Source: an uncultured Clostridia bacterium
Lineage (GTDB): Bacteria; Bacillota; Clostridia; Christensenellales; Borkfalkiaceae
NCBI GenBank assembly: GCA_944340905.1
Contig: CALVLT010000003.1
Span: forward strand, 17,184-81,183
Direction of reading: 5' to 3'
DNA length: 64,000 nt
Position numbers and translations under genes: made by a program
The notes under the pieces: generated by a model
Database searches by the model: none
Seen by the model: the letters and a program-made list of their open reading frames with translations, nothing else
Told to the model about the DNA's origin: nothing
Shown here: positions 1 to 9,348 of the stretch, piece by piece
How positions within the stretch are numbered: position 1 is the first letter of the stretch
Layout: every line of letters begins with the position of its first letter

Positions 1-60
1 GGTGAAAAAACAACAAAAAATAAAAAAATTTTCTCCGAAAAAAAGGAGTTTTTTATTTTT

Positions 61-1083
61 TTGCGAAATAACCAGTTGATGAAAGAACCTACGTTGAAGG
101 AAAAGACCTACGAGAAGGAGCGCGCGTTTCTCTCGCCCTATGCCACAAGGTCGTATGAGAGCCGCGGGAGAGCGCGCGAGGAGACGCCCTGTCCCATGCG
201 CACGGACTTCCAGCGCGACAGGGACCGCATCATCTATTCCAAGGCGTTCCTGCGTCTGAAAAACAAGACGCAGGTCTTTTTCGCGCCCGACGGCGACCAC
301 TATATGTCCCGCCTGACGCATACGCTGGACGTCTCGCAGATCGCGCGCTCGGTCGCGCGCTGTCTCTCCCTCAACGAAGACCTGGCGGAGGCGATCGCGC
401 TGGGGCACGACCTCGGGCACACGCCCTTCGGGCACGTCGGCGAACGCGTGCTCGCCGCACTCAACCCCGCGGGATTCCGCCACAGTGAGCAGTCCCTGCG
501 CGTGGTGGACGTGCTGGAGAAGGACGGCAAGGGGCTGAATCTCACCTTTGAAGTGCGCGACGGCATCGTCAACCACACCAAGAGCGGGCATCCCGCCACG
601 CTCGAGGGGTGCGCCGTCTCGCTTGCGGACCGCATCGCCTATATCAATCACGACATCGAGGACGCAATCCGCGCCGGCATCATCACGGAGGACGAGCTGC
701 CCGAGGAGAGCGTGCGCGTGTTCGGGCGGGACACCTCGGCGCGCATCAACACCTGCGTGATGGATATCTACGAGACGTCGGCGGGCAAGCCCTACGTCAG
801 GATGTCGGAGGAGAAGGGCAGGGCGCTCGACGAGCTGCGCGCCTTCATGTTCGAGCACGTCTATGAACATGCCAACCGCCTCATTCAGGAGAGTGCGGAG
901 CGGCTGCTGCGCTCGCTGTACGGCTATTTTCAGCAGCGGCCGGAGGAGCTTCCCCCGCTCTATCGCGAGACGGCGCGCAGCGACGTGCCCCGCGCGATCT
1001 GCGACTATCTCTCCTCCATGACGGACCGCTATGCGATCGGGCTGTTCAAAAAGCTGTTCGTGCCGCGGGAGGGGAGCGTATGA
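61..1083 (+). CDS. dgt: dGTP triphosphohydrolase-like HD-domain protein
   Basis: This is a deoxyguanosinetriphosphate triphosphohydrolase-family protein of 340 aa, expected to cleave dNTPs to the nucleoside plus triphosphate. The metal-binding HD quartet is visible as H87, H116-D117 (in GHDLGHTPFGH) and D190 (in SLADRIAYINHD). The N-terminal RTDFQRDRDRIIYSKAF block is typical of the family. I chose the TTG at 61 because AGGAG at 44-48 lies 12 nt upstream; an in-frame ATG at 79 has no ribosome site. The gene overlaps dnaG by ATGA, the dgt-dnaG-rpoD order common in Clostridia. The promoter is probably outside the window. The substrate is inferred from the family only. Confidence 0.88.
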   Translation: MRNNQLMKEPTLKEKTYEKERAFLSPYATRSYESRGRAREETPCPMRTDFQRDRDRIIYSKAFLRLKNKTQVFFAPDGDHYMSRLTHTLDVSQIARSVARCLSLNEDLAEAIALGHDLGHTPFGHVGERVLAALNPAGFRHSEQSLRVVDVLEKDGKGLNLTFEVRDGIVNHTKSGHPATLEGCAVSLADRIAYINHDIEDAIRAGIITEDELPEESVRVFGRDTSARINTCVMDIYETSAGKPYVRMSEEKGRALDELRAFMFEHVYEHANRLIQESAERLLRSLYGYFQQRPEELPPLYRETARSDVPRAICDYLSSMTDRYAIGLFKKLFVPREGSV

Positions 1084-2870
1084 ACAAAGAGAGCTTTACC
1101 GACTTCATCCGCGTTCTCAAAGAAAAGAACGACATCGTGGAAGTCATCGGAAGCTATATAAAATTGGAGCGGCGTGGCTATAACTATTGGGCATGCTGTC
1201 CCTTCCACCATGAAAAGACGCCCTCCTTCTCCGTCAATGCGGCGGACAGGTACTATCATTGTTTCGGCTGCGGAGCGTCGGGCGACGTCATCGGCTTTGT
1301 CAAGAATTACGAGAACGTGGACTTCATGCAGGCGGTGCAGATTTTGGCTGTCCGCGCCAAGCTGGAGGTGCCCGCCTACGACGACCGCACGGCGGAGGAG
1401 GCGGCGGCAAAGAAAAAAAAGCGGGACAGGCTCGCCGCCATCATGATGGACGCCGCCCGCTTTTACCTGGGCAACCTGTATTCGGGCAGGGCGGACGCGC
1501 ACCTCGCCTATCTGCAGGAGCGCGGCGTCTCGCCCTCCACGGCGCGCAAGTTCGGCATCGGGGCGTCGCTCGACTACTCCTCGCTGCCCTCCCATCTGCT
1601 CGCGCAGGGGTACACGCCCGAGGAGTGCGCGGAGAGCGGCGCCTGCACCAGAACGGACGACGGGCGGCTCATCGACGCCGAGGGCGAGCGCCTCATCATT
1701 CCCATCATCAACCACATGGACGAAGTGGTTGCGTTCGGCGGACGGCTGCTGAAGAAGAGCGACCGCGCCAAGTACAAGAACACGCGCGAGACGCTGCTCT
1801 TCAACAAGAGCAGAACGCTCTACAACATCAATCTCGTCAAAAAGGAAAAGCGGGCGGGCGGGCTGTCCTCCATCATCCTCGTCGAGGGGTACATGGACGC
1901 CATCTCCCTGTACGAGGCGGGCTTTCACGGCGTTGCCGCGAGCATGGGGACATCGCTCACCAAGGAACAGGCGCGCCTTCTTCGGCGCTACACCGAGAAT
2001 GTGCTCATCAGTTACGACGGCGATTTTGCGGGGCAGAAGGCCAACCTCAGGGGGCTGGATATCCTCCGTCAGGAGGGGCTGAAGGTGCGCGTGGTGCCCC
2101 TGCCCGAGGGGCTGGACCCCGACGACGTTATCCGCCGCCGGGGGGCGCAGGGGTATCAGGCGTGCCTCGATGCGGCGATGCCGCTCATCGACTTCCGCCT
2201 GCTCGCCGCGCGGCGCAAGTACGACCTTGCCAAGACGGACGAAAAGCGGGAATATGTCGCCGAGGCGCTCACAATCGTCAAAGACGCCGAGAGCGCCACC
2301 GAGCGCGAGGAGCTGCTGCGGCGCATCTCCGCCGAGACGGGGGTGAGTACGGCGTCCCTTGCACGCGACCTCGAGAACGTGCCCAAGCTCCCCGCCGCAC
2401 AGACGCCGCAGCCCCTCCCCATGCGCGAGGACGACGCGGGACTGGAGAAGAAGGCGGCGCGCTTTGTGCTGGCGGCATGCCTTCTGGACAAGCCCTATGC
2501 GCGCGGCTGCGACCTTGCGGCGCTGCCCTTCGAGGACCCCGCGCACCGCACGGTGGCGGGCTATGTGCTGAAGGCGCGCAAAGAGGGCGCGGTGCGCGCG
2601 AGCGGCATCTTCGACCTGCTGCCTGCGGACGGCGAACTGGCGGAGATCCTCGACCTCGACTACGGCGACAACCTCGATTCGCCCGCGGCGGAAAAATATT
2701 TTGCGGACTGCATCGCGGCACTGCGCCGCCGTCCGCTCACCCAAAAGATCGCCGCCGCGCGCGAGGAGTATGAGCGCGCCGGGACAATGCAGGAAAAACG
2801 GGACATTCTCACCCGCATCAACGAATATACCAAAGAGCTGAAAAACCTATCGGCAGGAGGAAAGGTATGA
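1080..2870 (+). CDS. dnaG: DNA primase
   Basis: Primase that makes RNA primers for DnaB-coupled replication, 596 aa. The N-terminal CHC2 zinc-binding module has C40, H43, C61 and C64. The TOPRIM catalytic core has E269 (in ILVEGYMDA) and the DxD pair D313/D315 (in YDGDFAG). The C-terminal part (about 420-596) fits the helicase-interacting region. It overlaps dgt upstream and rpoD downstream by ATGA, so the three are probably translationally coupled. Length and motif order are normal for the family. Confidence 0.97.
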   Translation: MNKESFTDFIRVLKEKNDIVEVIGSYIKLERRGYNYWACCPFHHEKTPSFSVNAADRYYHCFGCGASGDVIGFVKNYENVDFMQAVQILAVRAKLEVPAYDDRTAEEAAAKKKKRDRLAAIMMDAARFYLGNLYSGRADAHLAYLQERGVSPSTARKFGIGASLDYSSLPSHLLAQGYTPEECAESGACTRTDDGRLIDAEGERLIIPIINHMDEVVAFGGRLLKKSDRAKYKNTRETLLFNKSRTLYNINLVKKEKRAGGLSSIILVEGYMDAISLYEAGFHGVAASMGTSLTKEQARLLRRYTENVLISYDGDFAGQKANLRGLDILRQEGLKVRVVPLPEGLDPDDVIRRRGAQGYQACLDAAMPLIDFRLLAARRKYDLAKTDEKREYVAEALTIVKDAESATEREELLRRISAETGVSTASLARDLENVPKLPAAQTPQPLPMREDDAGLEKKAARFVLAACLLDKPYARGCDLAALPFEDPAHRTVAGYVLKARKEGAVRASGIFDLLPADGELAEILDLDYGDNLDSPAAEKYFADCIAALRRRPLTQKIAAAREEYERAGTMQEKRDILTRINEYTKELKNLSAGGKV

Positions 2871-3922
2871 GTATAACCGAAGAAAAGCTGAACGAAATCA
2901 TTGCCAAGATCGCTTCCGACTACAAGATGAAGGGGAGCATCTCGACCAACAACCTCTACGACCTTCTGGAGCAGTACGATCTGACGCCGCTGCAGATCGA
3001 GCAGGTCTACAAGTCCCTGCCCGAGATGGGTGTGACCATCTTCGACGAGGAGGAGCGCGAAAAGGAACTGTTCGAGCAGGCACTCTCCGACATCGGGCTG
3101 GACGACCCCGTCAAGATGTACCTGAAGGACATCGGCAGGGTGCCCCTTCTCTCCAGCGACGACGAGATCGAACTCGCCCGCCGCATGCAGGAGGGGGACG
3201 AGGAGGCCAAGCGCCGCCTCTCGGAGGCAAACCTGCGCCTGGTCGTATCCATCGCCAAGCGCTACGTGGGGCGGGGCATGCTCTTTCTCGACCTCATTCA
3301 GGAGGGCAACCTCGGCCTCATGAAGGCGGTGGAGAAGTTCGACTACCAGAAGGGGTTCAAATTCTCCACCTATGCCACGTGGTGGATCAGGCAGTCCATC
3401 ACCCGCGCCATCGCGGACCAGGCGCGCACCATCCGCATCCCCGTGCACATGGTGGAGACCATCAACAAGCTCACGCGCGTATCGCGCATGCTGCTGCAGG
3501 AAAACGGCAGGGAGCCGACGCCCGAGGAGATCGCCGAGGCGATGGAAGTGGACGTTGCCAAGGTGCGTGAGATCCAGAAGATCGCGCAGGACCCCGTCTC
3601 GCTGGAGACGCCCATCGGCGAGGAGGAAGATTCCCACCTCGGGGACTTCATCGAGGACGACAAGACGCAGACGCCCGGCGATTCCGTCGCGTTCATCATG
3701 CTCAAGGAACAGCTCCTGGGCGTTCTGGATACGCTCACCCCGCGCGAGGAAAAGGTGCTGCGTTTGAGATACGGAATCGACGACGGCAAGCCCCGCACCC
3801 TCGAGGAGGTGGGCAGGGAGTTCAACGTCACGCGCGAGCGCATCCGCCAGATCGAGGCGAAGGCCTTGAGAAAGCTCCGCCACCCCAGCCGCAGCAAAAA
3901 GCTCAAGGACTTTCTCGACTGA
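2867..3922 (+). CDS. rpoD: primary RNA polymerase sigma factor SigA/RpoD
   Basis: Housekeeping sigma factor, 351 aa. It has an acidic region 1.1 (about residues 1-70), region 1.2 ([17 protein letters not shown]), regions 2.1-2.4 (core binding and -10 recognition, around [11 protein letters not shown]), region 3, and a region 4.2 helix-turn-helix ([19 protein letters not shown]) near the C terminus for -35 recognition. The many TTGACA/TATAAT promoters in this window fit this specificity. It overlaps dnaG by ATGA and trmK by TGATG, completing the dgt-dnaG-rpoD cluster. Confidence 0.98.
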   Translation: MSITEEKLNEIIAKIASDYKMKGSISTNNLYDLLEQYDLTPLQIEQVYKSLPEMGVTIFDEEEREKELFEQALSDIGLDDPVKMYLKDIGRVPLLSSDDEIELARRMQEGDEEAKRRLSEANLRLVVSIAKRYVGRGMLFLDLIQEGNLGLMKAVEKFDYQKGFKFSTYATWWIRQSITRAIADQARTIRIPVHMVETINKLTRVSRMLLQENGREPTPEEIAEAMEVDVAKVREIQKIAQDPVSLETPIGEEEDSHLGDFIEDDKTQTPGDSVAFIMLKEQLLGVLDTLTPREEKVLRLRYGIDDGKPRTLEEVGREFNVTRERIRQIEAKALRKLRHPSRSKKLKDFLD

Positions 3923-4581
3923 TGACGGGGCGGCTGCAATTTATCTGTGAGCACATTCCGCGTGCGAAGGTATTTGCGGACATCGGCTGCGACCACGGCT
4001 ACTGCACCAAGTTCGTGCTCGACAACGATCTGTGCGAACGGGCGTATGCCTGCGACGTGAGCGAGGCGTGTCTTGAAAAAGCCAGGACGTTGCTGAAAAA
4101 CGAGATCGCGGCGGGCAGATGTGTCCCCGTGTGCGCGGACGGGCTGGAGGGTCTGCGCGAAGAGGCGGACTGCGTGCTTGCCGCGGGACTGGGCGGCGAG
4201 GAGATCGTGCGCATGTTTACGCAGCGCGCCCTGCCCGAACAGTTCGTACTGCAGCCCATGAAGAATGCCGAGAAGGTGCGCCGCTTTCTGCTGGCGCGCG
4301 GCGCGCACCTGACGTGCGACGTGACCTTTGCGGACGCGGGCAAGTTTTATGACCTGATCACGGGCACGGCGGCGGGCGGCGACGCCTACTCGGAGTTTGA
4401 ATACCGCTACGGGCGGGACAACCTGAAGTCTCCCTCGCGTGCCTTCTATGAAAAAACCGAACGGGAGATCGAAACCGTGCGCGGCGCACTGCGCCATGCC
4501 GCGGGGGAGCAGCGCGAAGGGCTGCTTGCGCGGCTGCATGAACTGGAGGGAATTTCCGATGCAATTGAAGAACGTCTATGA
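3922..4581 (+). CDS. trmK: tRNA (adenine(22)-N(1))-methyltransferase TrmK
   Basis: Rossmann-fold SAM methyltransferase of the TrmK (YqfN) family, 219 aa, which methylates N1 of A22 in tRNA. The SAM-binding motif FADIGCDHGY is at residues 18-27 and the family block AGLGGEEI lies near residue 90. Its place directly after rpoD and before a Nif3 protein matches the B. subtilis order sigA-yqfN-yqfO. It starts within the rpoD stop (TGATG) and its 3' end overlaps the next gene by 23 nt. Confidence 0.92.
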   Translation: MTGRLQFICEHIPRAKVFADIGCDHGYCTKFVLDNDLCERAYACDVSEACLEKARTLLKNEIAAGRCVPVCADGLEGLREEADCVLAAGLGGEEIVRMFTQRALPEQFVLQPMKNAEKVRRFLLARGAHLTCDVTFADAGKFYDLITGTAAGGDAYSEFEYRYGRDNLKSPSRAFYEKTEREIETVRGALRHAAGEQREGLLARLHELEGISDAIEERL

Positions 4582-5326
4582 TGCGGCGGACGCGCTCGCG
4601 CCCTTTGCGCTCAGCTGCGAATACTGCGATACATACGGGATGCACGACAACAGCGGTATTCTGCTCGACTGCGGGCGGGAGGTGACGGGCGTGCTGTGCG
4701 CGCTCGATCTGTCCGAGCGCGCCGTCGCGGAGGCGAAGCGGGCGGGGGCGAACGTCATCTTCACCCATCACCCCGCCATCTTTTATCCCATCTCGTCGCT
4801 CGCCGCCGGCGATCCGCTCACCGCATGCGCTGTGGCGGGCATCTCCGTCATCTCGGCGCACCTCAACCTCGACTGCGCGCCGGGCGGCATCGACGAGGAG
4901 CTGATGCTGGGCCTCGGCGGCAGCGGCGCAAGGCTCATGCACAGGCTCTCGGACGGCGGCTACGGGCGGGTGTATGCCGTGCAGGAGGAGCCGCTCTCCG
5001 CCTTTGCCGAGCGCATCCGCGCGCGCTTTTGCACGGAACGCATCGTTATGTACGGCGATCGTCCCGTCTCGCGTGTGGCAAGCTTTTGCGGCGCGGGTAT
5101 GGACGAGCATTCCGTCGCGTTCGCGCTTGCGGAGGGGGCGGATACCTTCGTCTCGTCGGACGGCAAGCATCATCACATTGCCGCGCTTGCGGCGCGCGGG
5201 GTCAACGTCGTGCTCCTGACGCACTATGCGGCGGAGCAGTACGGCTTTCTCCGCTTTGCGCAAAATCTGAAAAATAAATTAAAGGGGGTGCCCGTCTGCA
5301 CGTTTACGGACGAGCGCCTGCTGTAA
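4559..5326 (+). CDS. Nif3-like dinuclear metal centre protein (YqfO family)
   Basis: Nif3/YqfO (GTP cyclohydrolase I type 2-like) family protein, 255 aa. Metal ligands are visible in IFTHHPAIF (H70, H71), HLNLD (H101, D105) and the C-terminal THYAAEQYG block. At 255 aa this is the short form; many Bacillota homologues carry an inserted PII-like domain and are about 370 aa. The start at 4559 is set by GGAGGG at 4545-4550 and by homology of MQLKNVYDAAD to family N termini. The gene begins inside the end of trmK. The biochemical role of the family is not settled, so no function is claimed beyond metal binding. Confidence 0.88.
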   Translation: MQLKNVYDAADALAPFALSCEYCDTYGMHDNSGILLDCGREVTGVLCALDLSERAVAEAKRAGANVIFTHHPAIFYPISSLAAGDPLTACAVAGISVISAHLNLDCAPGGIDEELMLGLGGSGARLMHRLSDGGYGRVYAVQEEPLSAFAERIRARFCTERIVMYGDRPVSRVASFCGAGMDEHSVAFALAEGADTFVSSDGKHHHIAALAARGVNVVLLTHYAAEQYGFLRFAQNLKNKLKGVPVCTFTDERLL

Positions 5327-5337
5327 GGAGTGGAACT

Positions 5338-6036
5338 ATGTCGGTAATGAGCGAACTTTTGGAGTATCAGAAGGTGGATGCGCAGCTGCGCAAGATCGAA
5401 CAGGAAGTCGCCGCGAGCGAGGAGCAGAAGAAGTTCTCGCAGGCGAACAAATTCATGAAGTCCGCGCCCGAGCGTTTCGAGGCGCAGGACAGGCGCGCCG
5501 CCGAGCTGACGGCGCTGCGCGAGGACCTCATCCGCCGCGCGGAGGACATCTCGCGCCAGATCGCCGAGTATTCCGAACTGGACGAGATGGTGGAGGAGGG
5601 GGGCGACGTCTCCTTCTACAAGAAGAATGCGCAGGCGCTTTTAGACAGGCTGCGCGCCCTCAAGGGGGAGATGCAGAAACTCAATGCGGACATCGCCGCC
5701 ACCGTCGAGGAGTACGAGCGTTTCAAAAAGCAGGGCGCGGCGATGCAGAAACAGTACAAGGAGTACAAGGCAAAGCGCGATGAGCTTGTAGGTTCGCGCA
5801 AGGAGGAGGTGAACGCCCTGCGCGCCCGCCTCGCGCAGATCGCCAAGAATATTCCCGCCGACATCCTTGCCAAATATCAGCAGAAGCGCAAGGAAAATAT
5901 CTTTCCCATCATCGTGCCGCTGGGCGGCAATGCGTGCGTGTGCGGCATGGATTTTCCCCTCGCCCTGCAGGAGCGCCTTGCGGGCGGGAACGTGGTGGAG
6001 TGCGAGCACTGCCGCCGTTTCGTGTATAAGAAGTGA
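5338..6036 (+). CDS. coiled-coil protein with C-terminal C4 zinc ribbon (DUF164-like)
   Basis: A 232-aa protein with a long predicted coiled coil (about residues 1-185, rich in E/K/Q/R/A heptads) followed by a zinc ribbon with cysteine pairs CVCG and CEHC. This is the architecture of the CT398/DUF164 zinc-ribbon family often found beside Nif3 genes in Bacillota. The molecular role is not established; a scaffolding or nucleic-acid-associated function is possible. The start follows AAGGAG with ideal spacing, 11 nt after the Nif3 gene. Confidence 0.85.
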   Translation: MSVMSELLEYQKVDAQLRKIEQEVAASEEQKKFSQANKFMKSAPERFEAQDRRAAELTALREDLIRRAEDISRQIAEYSELDEMVEEGGDVSFYKKNAQALLDRLRALKGEMQKLNADIAATVEEYERFKKQGAAMQKQYKEYKAKRDELVGSRKEEVNALRARLAQIAKNIPADILAKYQQKRKENIFPIIVPLGGNACVCGMDFPLALQERLAGGNVVECEHCRRFVYKK

Positions 6037-6069
6037 CGCGGACGGGGCGGCGGCGCATACAATAGGGGT

Positions 6070-7059
6070 ATGCAAAAACCGCTTGCAGTCATCTCGCTGC
6101 GCAATATCCGCAGCAATGCCTGCGCGCTCGCGCGCGCTGCGCGCCGCCCGCTCATCGCCGTCGTCAAGGACGACGCCTACGGACACGGTGCGGAGCGCGT
6201 CGCACTGGAGATCGCGGACATGGTATGCATGTTTGCCGTCGCCACGGTGGACGAGGGCGCGCGGCTTAAGAGCGCGGGCGTCGGACGGGACGTGCTCGTT
6301 CTCACGCCGCTCACGCGGGATACGGACGCCCTGCGCGCAGGGCATTACGGTCTGATCGTCACCGCCGCATCCTTTCCCTCCCTCGCGTTCTGCACGGGGC
6401 TGCGCACCCACATTGCCGTCAACACGGGCATGAACCGCTACGGGTTCTCCCCGCGTGAGGTGGGAGAGGCGGTGCGCCTTGCCGGGGAGCGGGGCGTGCG
6501 TGTGGAGGGGGTGTTCTCCCACCTGTACGAGCCGTCCGACAAGGCGGCGCGCAGCGCGCAGGAGCGCGCGTTCGTCAGCTGTGCGCAGGCGGTGCAGGGC
6601 GTCTTTCCGGATGCCATGCGCCATCTGTGTGCCACGGGCGGCATTCTTGCGGGCGGTGCGCGCTGCGACGCCGTGCGCCCCGGTCTGGGACTGTACGGCT
6701 ATGCGCCGCCGCCCTTTGCAAACACGTTCGGCCTGCGCCCCGCCATGCGGGTGTACGCCTTCGTCACGCAGAACACGCAGCCCTTCGGCGCGGGTGCGGG
6801 CTACGCTGCCGCCCCCAAGACGTTCGGGGCGCTGCATACGCTGTGCGCGGGGTACGGCCACGGATTCTTCCGCGCGGGCGGACTGGGCGCGGTTGGAAAG
6901 CTGTGCATGGACGCCTGCGTGCGGGAGGGGAGGCTCCCTTTCGGCACGCGCGTATGTATTTTAGAGGACGCAGCCGCCTATGCGGCGGAGCACGCTGCGA
7001 CGGCGTATGAAGTGCTCGTCGCGGCGGGAAGGGGGGCGGAACGGCACTATGACGGATAA
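6070..7059 (+). CDS. alr: alanine racemase
   Basis: PLP-dependent racemase supplying D-alanine for peptidoglycan, 329 aa (slightly shorter than the usual 360-390). The PLP lysine is in AVVKDDAYGHG near residue 38, where the common motif is VVKADAYGHG. HIAVNTGMNRYGF, RPGLGLYGY and the C-terminal AGYGHGF and GKLCMDAC blocks are also present; the tyrosine in AGYGHGF is expected to be the second catalytic base. The start is weak: the only G-rich stretch (6065-6068) is almost touching the ATG, so translation may be poor or coupled. It overlaps the next gene by 11 nt. Confidence 0.92.
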   Translation: MQKPLAVISLRNIRSNACALARAARRPLIAVVKDDAYGHGAERVALEIADMVCMFAVATVDEGARLKSAGVGRDVLVLTPLTRDTDALRAGHYGLIVTAASFPSLAFCTGLRTHIAVNTGMNRYGFSPREVGEAVRLAGERGVRVEGVFSHLYEPSDKAARSAQERAFVSCAQAVQGVFPDAMRHLCATGGILAGGARCDAVRPGLGLYGYAPPPFANTFGLRPAMRVYAFVTQNTQPFGAGAGYAAAPKTFGALHTLCAGYGHGFFRAGGLGAVGKLCMDACVREGRLPFGTRVCILEDAAAYAAEHAATAYEVLVAAGRGAERHYDG

Positions 7060-7579
7060 AGGGACACTGCGCGCGCACTACCTGCGTCTGCGCGCCGCGG
7101 CAAAGAGCGAACAAAAGGATGCCGCGATCTTGCAGAATATTCTGCGCTCCCCCTTTGCGGAGGCGGAGAGTTTTTTCATCTACTGCTCGGTGGGCAGCGA
7201 GGTTGCGACGGGCGCGCTCATCTGTGCGCTGCTGGCGGCGGGCAAACGAGTGTGCGTGCCCCGCATCGAAGGGGACATGCTCGCCGTGCCCTACGGCCTC
7301 CTCGAAGAGGGGGCGTTCGGCATTCCCGCGCCGCGCGGGGGAGAGGATACTTTCTGCGATGTCGTGTTTGCACCCCTTCTGGCGGCGGACGGACGCGGCG
7401 TGCGGCTGGGGCAGGGCGGCGGCTATTACGACAGGTACTTTGCGCGACGGCCGCAGGCATTGCGCGTGGGGCTTGCCTACCGCGCCCAGCTTGCTTCGGA
7501 GCTGCCGCGCGATACGTGGGACATGCCCCTGCACGCCGTTGTCACTGAGGAGGGGATCACCCGCTTTCCGAACACTTGA
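7049..7579 (+). CDS. 5-formyltetrahydrofolate cyclo-ligase
   Basis: ATP-dependent 5-formyl-THF cyclo-ligase (MTHFS/YgfA family), 176 aa, converting 5-formyl-THF to 5,10-methenyl-THF in folate metabolism. The N-terminal LRAHYLRLR block and the C-terminal signature GQGGGYYDRYF are diagnostic. The start at 7049 overlaps the alr 3' end, and GGGGGGCGGA just upstream can serve as ribosome site. Its stop codon lies inside the -35 box of the next promoter (7576-7581), so the operon ends here and a new one begins at once. Confidence 0.93.
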   Translation: MTDKGTLRAHYLRLRAAAKSEQKDAAILQNILRSPFAEAESFFIYCSVGSEVATGALICALLAAGKRVCVPRIEGDMLAVPYGLLEEGAFGIPAPRGGEDTFCDVVFAPLLAADGRGVRLGQGGGYYDRYFARRPQALRVGLAYRAQLASELPRDTWDMPLHAVVTEEGITRFPNT

Positions 7580-7605
7580 CAGCCGCCCCGTTTACGGGGT
7601 ATAAT
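7576..7605 (+). promoter_or_regulatory. SigA-type promoter with inverted repeat in the spacer
   Basis: TTGACA at 7576-7581 and TATAAT at 7600-7605 are separated by 18 bp. The spacer contains CCCCG-TTTA-CGGGG (7586-7599), a perfect 5-bp inverted repeat sitting between the boxes. It drives the membrane protein-rsmD-coaD-aroG-pheA operon. Function of the inverted repeat (operator or chance) is unknown. Confidence 0.85.
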
Positions 7606-7637
7606 GGAAAAACAGGCGCTGCCTGCGGAGGAACCCA

Positions 7638-8339
7638 ATGCTGAACGAACTTCCCAAAAAGGAGAAAAAGCAAAAACCCTTGACACCGTGGCGGTATTTC
7701 TGGCGCATCCAGAAAGTGTGTGCGCTGCGCGCCGTCACGCCCTTCATGATGTATCTGTTCATGAGCCTGATCGCATTTGCCTGCCAGGCGATCGCCCCCG
7801 ACGCCACCGAGTGGTACGAAGTGCTGCTGGGCAGCGTGTGCATCCTGGGCGGCGCGGCGTTCAATGCGCATCTGACGTTCACGTACGGAAAGATGCACTA
7901 TGATTCCTATCTGACGGGGTGTATCCACCGCAAGAACAAGATGTTCGGCATCGAATCGGGCGGCGACCACTGCCCCGAACAGGAATACCGCTGGTGGAAG
8001 GGGCTGCTCATCGGCTTTTATATCGGCGTACCTGTGCTTGTCATGGGGCTGTTCGCCACCCTTCCCGCCACATGGTCGGGCGGCGAGGTCGCTTTGGTCA
8101 TGTTTGCGGGCTGGGCGATCTTCCCCGTTCAGTGGATCCGCAGCTATCTCTATCCGGGCGGGGAATGGACGTACCCTCCCGTCAGCGGCGGCTACAGCAT
8201 GCTCATGATCTTTCTGCCCATTCTCGTATCGGGCGTGTTCTATGTCGTCGGCGCCATGGTGCAGCGGCGCAATAAGGCGCTGGAGGCGGAGCGCAGCGCG
8301 CGCGTTGCCGAGGCCGCGCAGAAGTCCAAACGCAAATGA
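7638..8339 (+). CDS. hypothetical polytopic membrane protein
   Basis: A 233-aa protein with a basic N terminus and about four or five hydrophobic segments (roughly residues 34-52, 60-77, 117-138, 148-165 and 182-204), then an A/E/R/K-rich cytoplasmic tail. I recognise no family. A hydrophilic loop between segments 2 and 3 holds GCIHRKNKMFG and GDHCPEQEYRWW, with His/Cys residues that might bind metal, but this is speculation. The gene has its own strong promoter 33 nt upstream, and GCGGAGGAA precedes the ATG. Its stop overlaps rsmD by ATGA, so it leads the operon. Confidence 0.8.
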   Translation: MLNELPKKEKKQKPLTPWRYFWRIQKVCALRAVTPFMMYLFMSLIAFACQAIAPDATEWYEVLLGSVCILGGAAFNAHLTFTYGKMHYDSYLTGCIHRKNKMFGIESGGDHCPEQEYRWWKGLLIGFYIGVPVLVMGLFATLPATWSGGEVALVMFAGWAIFPVQWIRSYLYPGGEWTYPPVSGGYSMLMIFLPILVSGVFYVVGAMVQRRNKALEAERSARVAEAAQKSKRK

Positions 8340-8869
8340 GGATCATTGCGGGAAAGCACCGCGGCAGGGCGCTCGCGCAGTTCCGCGGCAATGCGGTGCG
8401 CCCCACGCCCGACCGCGTCAAGGAATCCCTCTTTCAGGTGCTCGGCGCGCGGCTGAGCGGTGCGCGCGTGCTCGATCTGTTCTGCGGCAGCGGCGCGCTG
8501 GGGCTGGAGAGCCTGTCGCGCGGCGCGCGGGAGGCGGTGTTCAACGACGCCTCGAGGGACAGCCTCGCCATCTGTAAAAAGAACATTGCCGCGCTCGGGG
8601 AGCACGCTCAGGTGTACAACCTCGATTTCCGCGCCTGCCTCATGCGCGTCGGCGGGCGCTTTGACGTCATCTTTGCCGATCCGCCCTACGCCGAGCGCTT
8701 CACGCAGGAGGCGCTCACGCTCATCGCCCGCGGCGATCTTTTAGAGGAGGGCGGCGTCGTCGTGTGGGAGAGCGAGCGGGAGGAGACCCCGCCCGAGGGC
8801 TGGCGGCTCGCCGACAGGCGCAGCTACGGCAGGACCAAGATGTTCTTGTTTGAAAGGAGCAACGCATGA
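8336..8869 (+). CDS. rsmD: 16S rRNA (guanine(966)-N(2))-methyltransferase RsmD
   Basis: SAM-dependent methyltransferase that modifies G966 in the 30S P-site region, 177 aa. N-terminal RIIAGKHRGR and RPTPDRVKESLF blocks are family signatures. The SAM motif is DLFCGSGALGLE and the catalytic motif is DPPY (in FADPPYAERF, near residue 114). It corresponds to B. subtilis ylbH, which also precedes coaD. It overlaps both neighbours by ATGA. Confidence 0.95.
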   Translation: MRIIAGKHRGRALAQFRGNAVRPTPDRVKESLFQVLGARLSGARVLDLFCGSGALGLESLSRGAREAVFNDASRDSLAICKKNIAALGEHAQVYNLDFRACLMRVGGRFDVIFADPPYAERFTQEALTLIARGDLLEEGGVVVWESEREETPPEGWRLADRRSYGRTKMFLFERSNA

Positions 8870-9348
8870 AAAAGTGTGTGTTTGCGGGGACGTTCGACCC
8901 CTTCACCGTCGGCCATGAGGACACGGTGAAAAAGTGCCTTGCGCTCTTCGACGAGGTGATCGTCGCCGTCGCCGAGAACAAGCAGAAGCGCAGCCTTTTT
9001 TCCGCACGGGCGCGCGAAGAGATGATCTGCGCCGTCTATGCGCAGGAGCCGCGCGTGCACGTTCTGTGCTGGGCGGGCGTCATTGCCGATCTGCTCGCCG
9101 CCGAGGGCACGCCCTTTTACGTGCGCGGTCTCAGAAATGCGGGGGACTATGAATATGAGACGGCGGACTTTTACGCCAGCCGCGATCTGGACGACAAGCT
9201 CATCGTGCTCTATCTCCCCGCCGAACAGCGGCACACGCACATCAGTTCCACCCTCGTCAAAAACTGCATCGCCTTTGAAAAGCCCTTTGACGGCTACGTT
9301 CCGCAGGCGGTGTACGACTATATCAGGAAGGAAATCAACCATGTTTGA
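8866..9348 (+). CDS. coaD: phosphopantetheine adenylyltransferase
   Basis: Adenylyltransferase making dephospho-CoA from 4'-phosphopantetheine and ATP, the penultimate step of CoA synthesis; 160 aa. The nucleotidyltransferase motif GTFDPFTVGHED is at the N terminus (GxFDPxxxGH), YVRGLRN near residue 88 binds pantetheine, and ISSTLVKN near residue 125 is the second ATP motif. It pairs with rsmD as in B. subtilis ylbH-ylbI. AAGGAG precedes the ATG, and the gene overlaps the DAHP synthase start by 8 nt. Confidence 0.97.
   Translation: MKKCVFAGTFDPFTVGHEDTVKKCLALFDEVIVAVAENKQKRSLFSARAREEMICAVYAQEPRVHVLCWAGVIADLLAAEGTPFYVRGLRNAGDYEYETADFYASRDLDDKLIVLYLPAEQRHTHISSTLVKNCIAFEKPFDGYVPQAVYDYIRKEINHV

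Noticed and set aside
1-60. CTCC-N8-GGAG plus T-rich sequence before dgt as a terminator
   Set aside because: The stem is only about 4 bp and the GGAG is better explained as the ribosome site of the TTG start.
1029-2744. Long open frame on the minus strand opposite dnaG (and similar ones opposite guaB, gmd, infB, the GH31 gene and others)
   Set aside because: These mirror GC-rich codon structure of well-identified + strand genes, have no family similarity or ribosome sites, and overlap completely.
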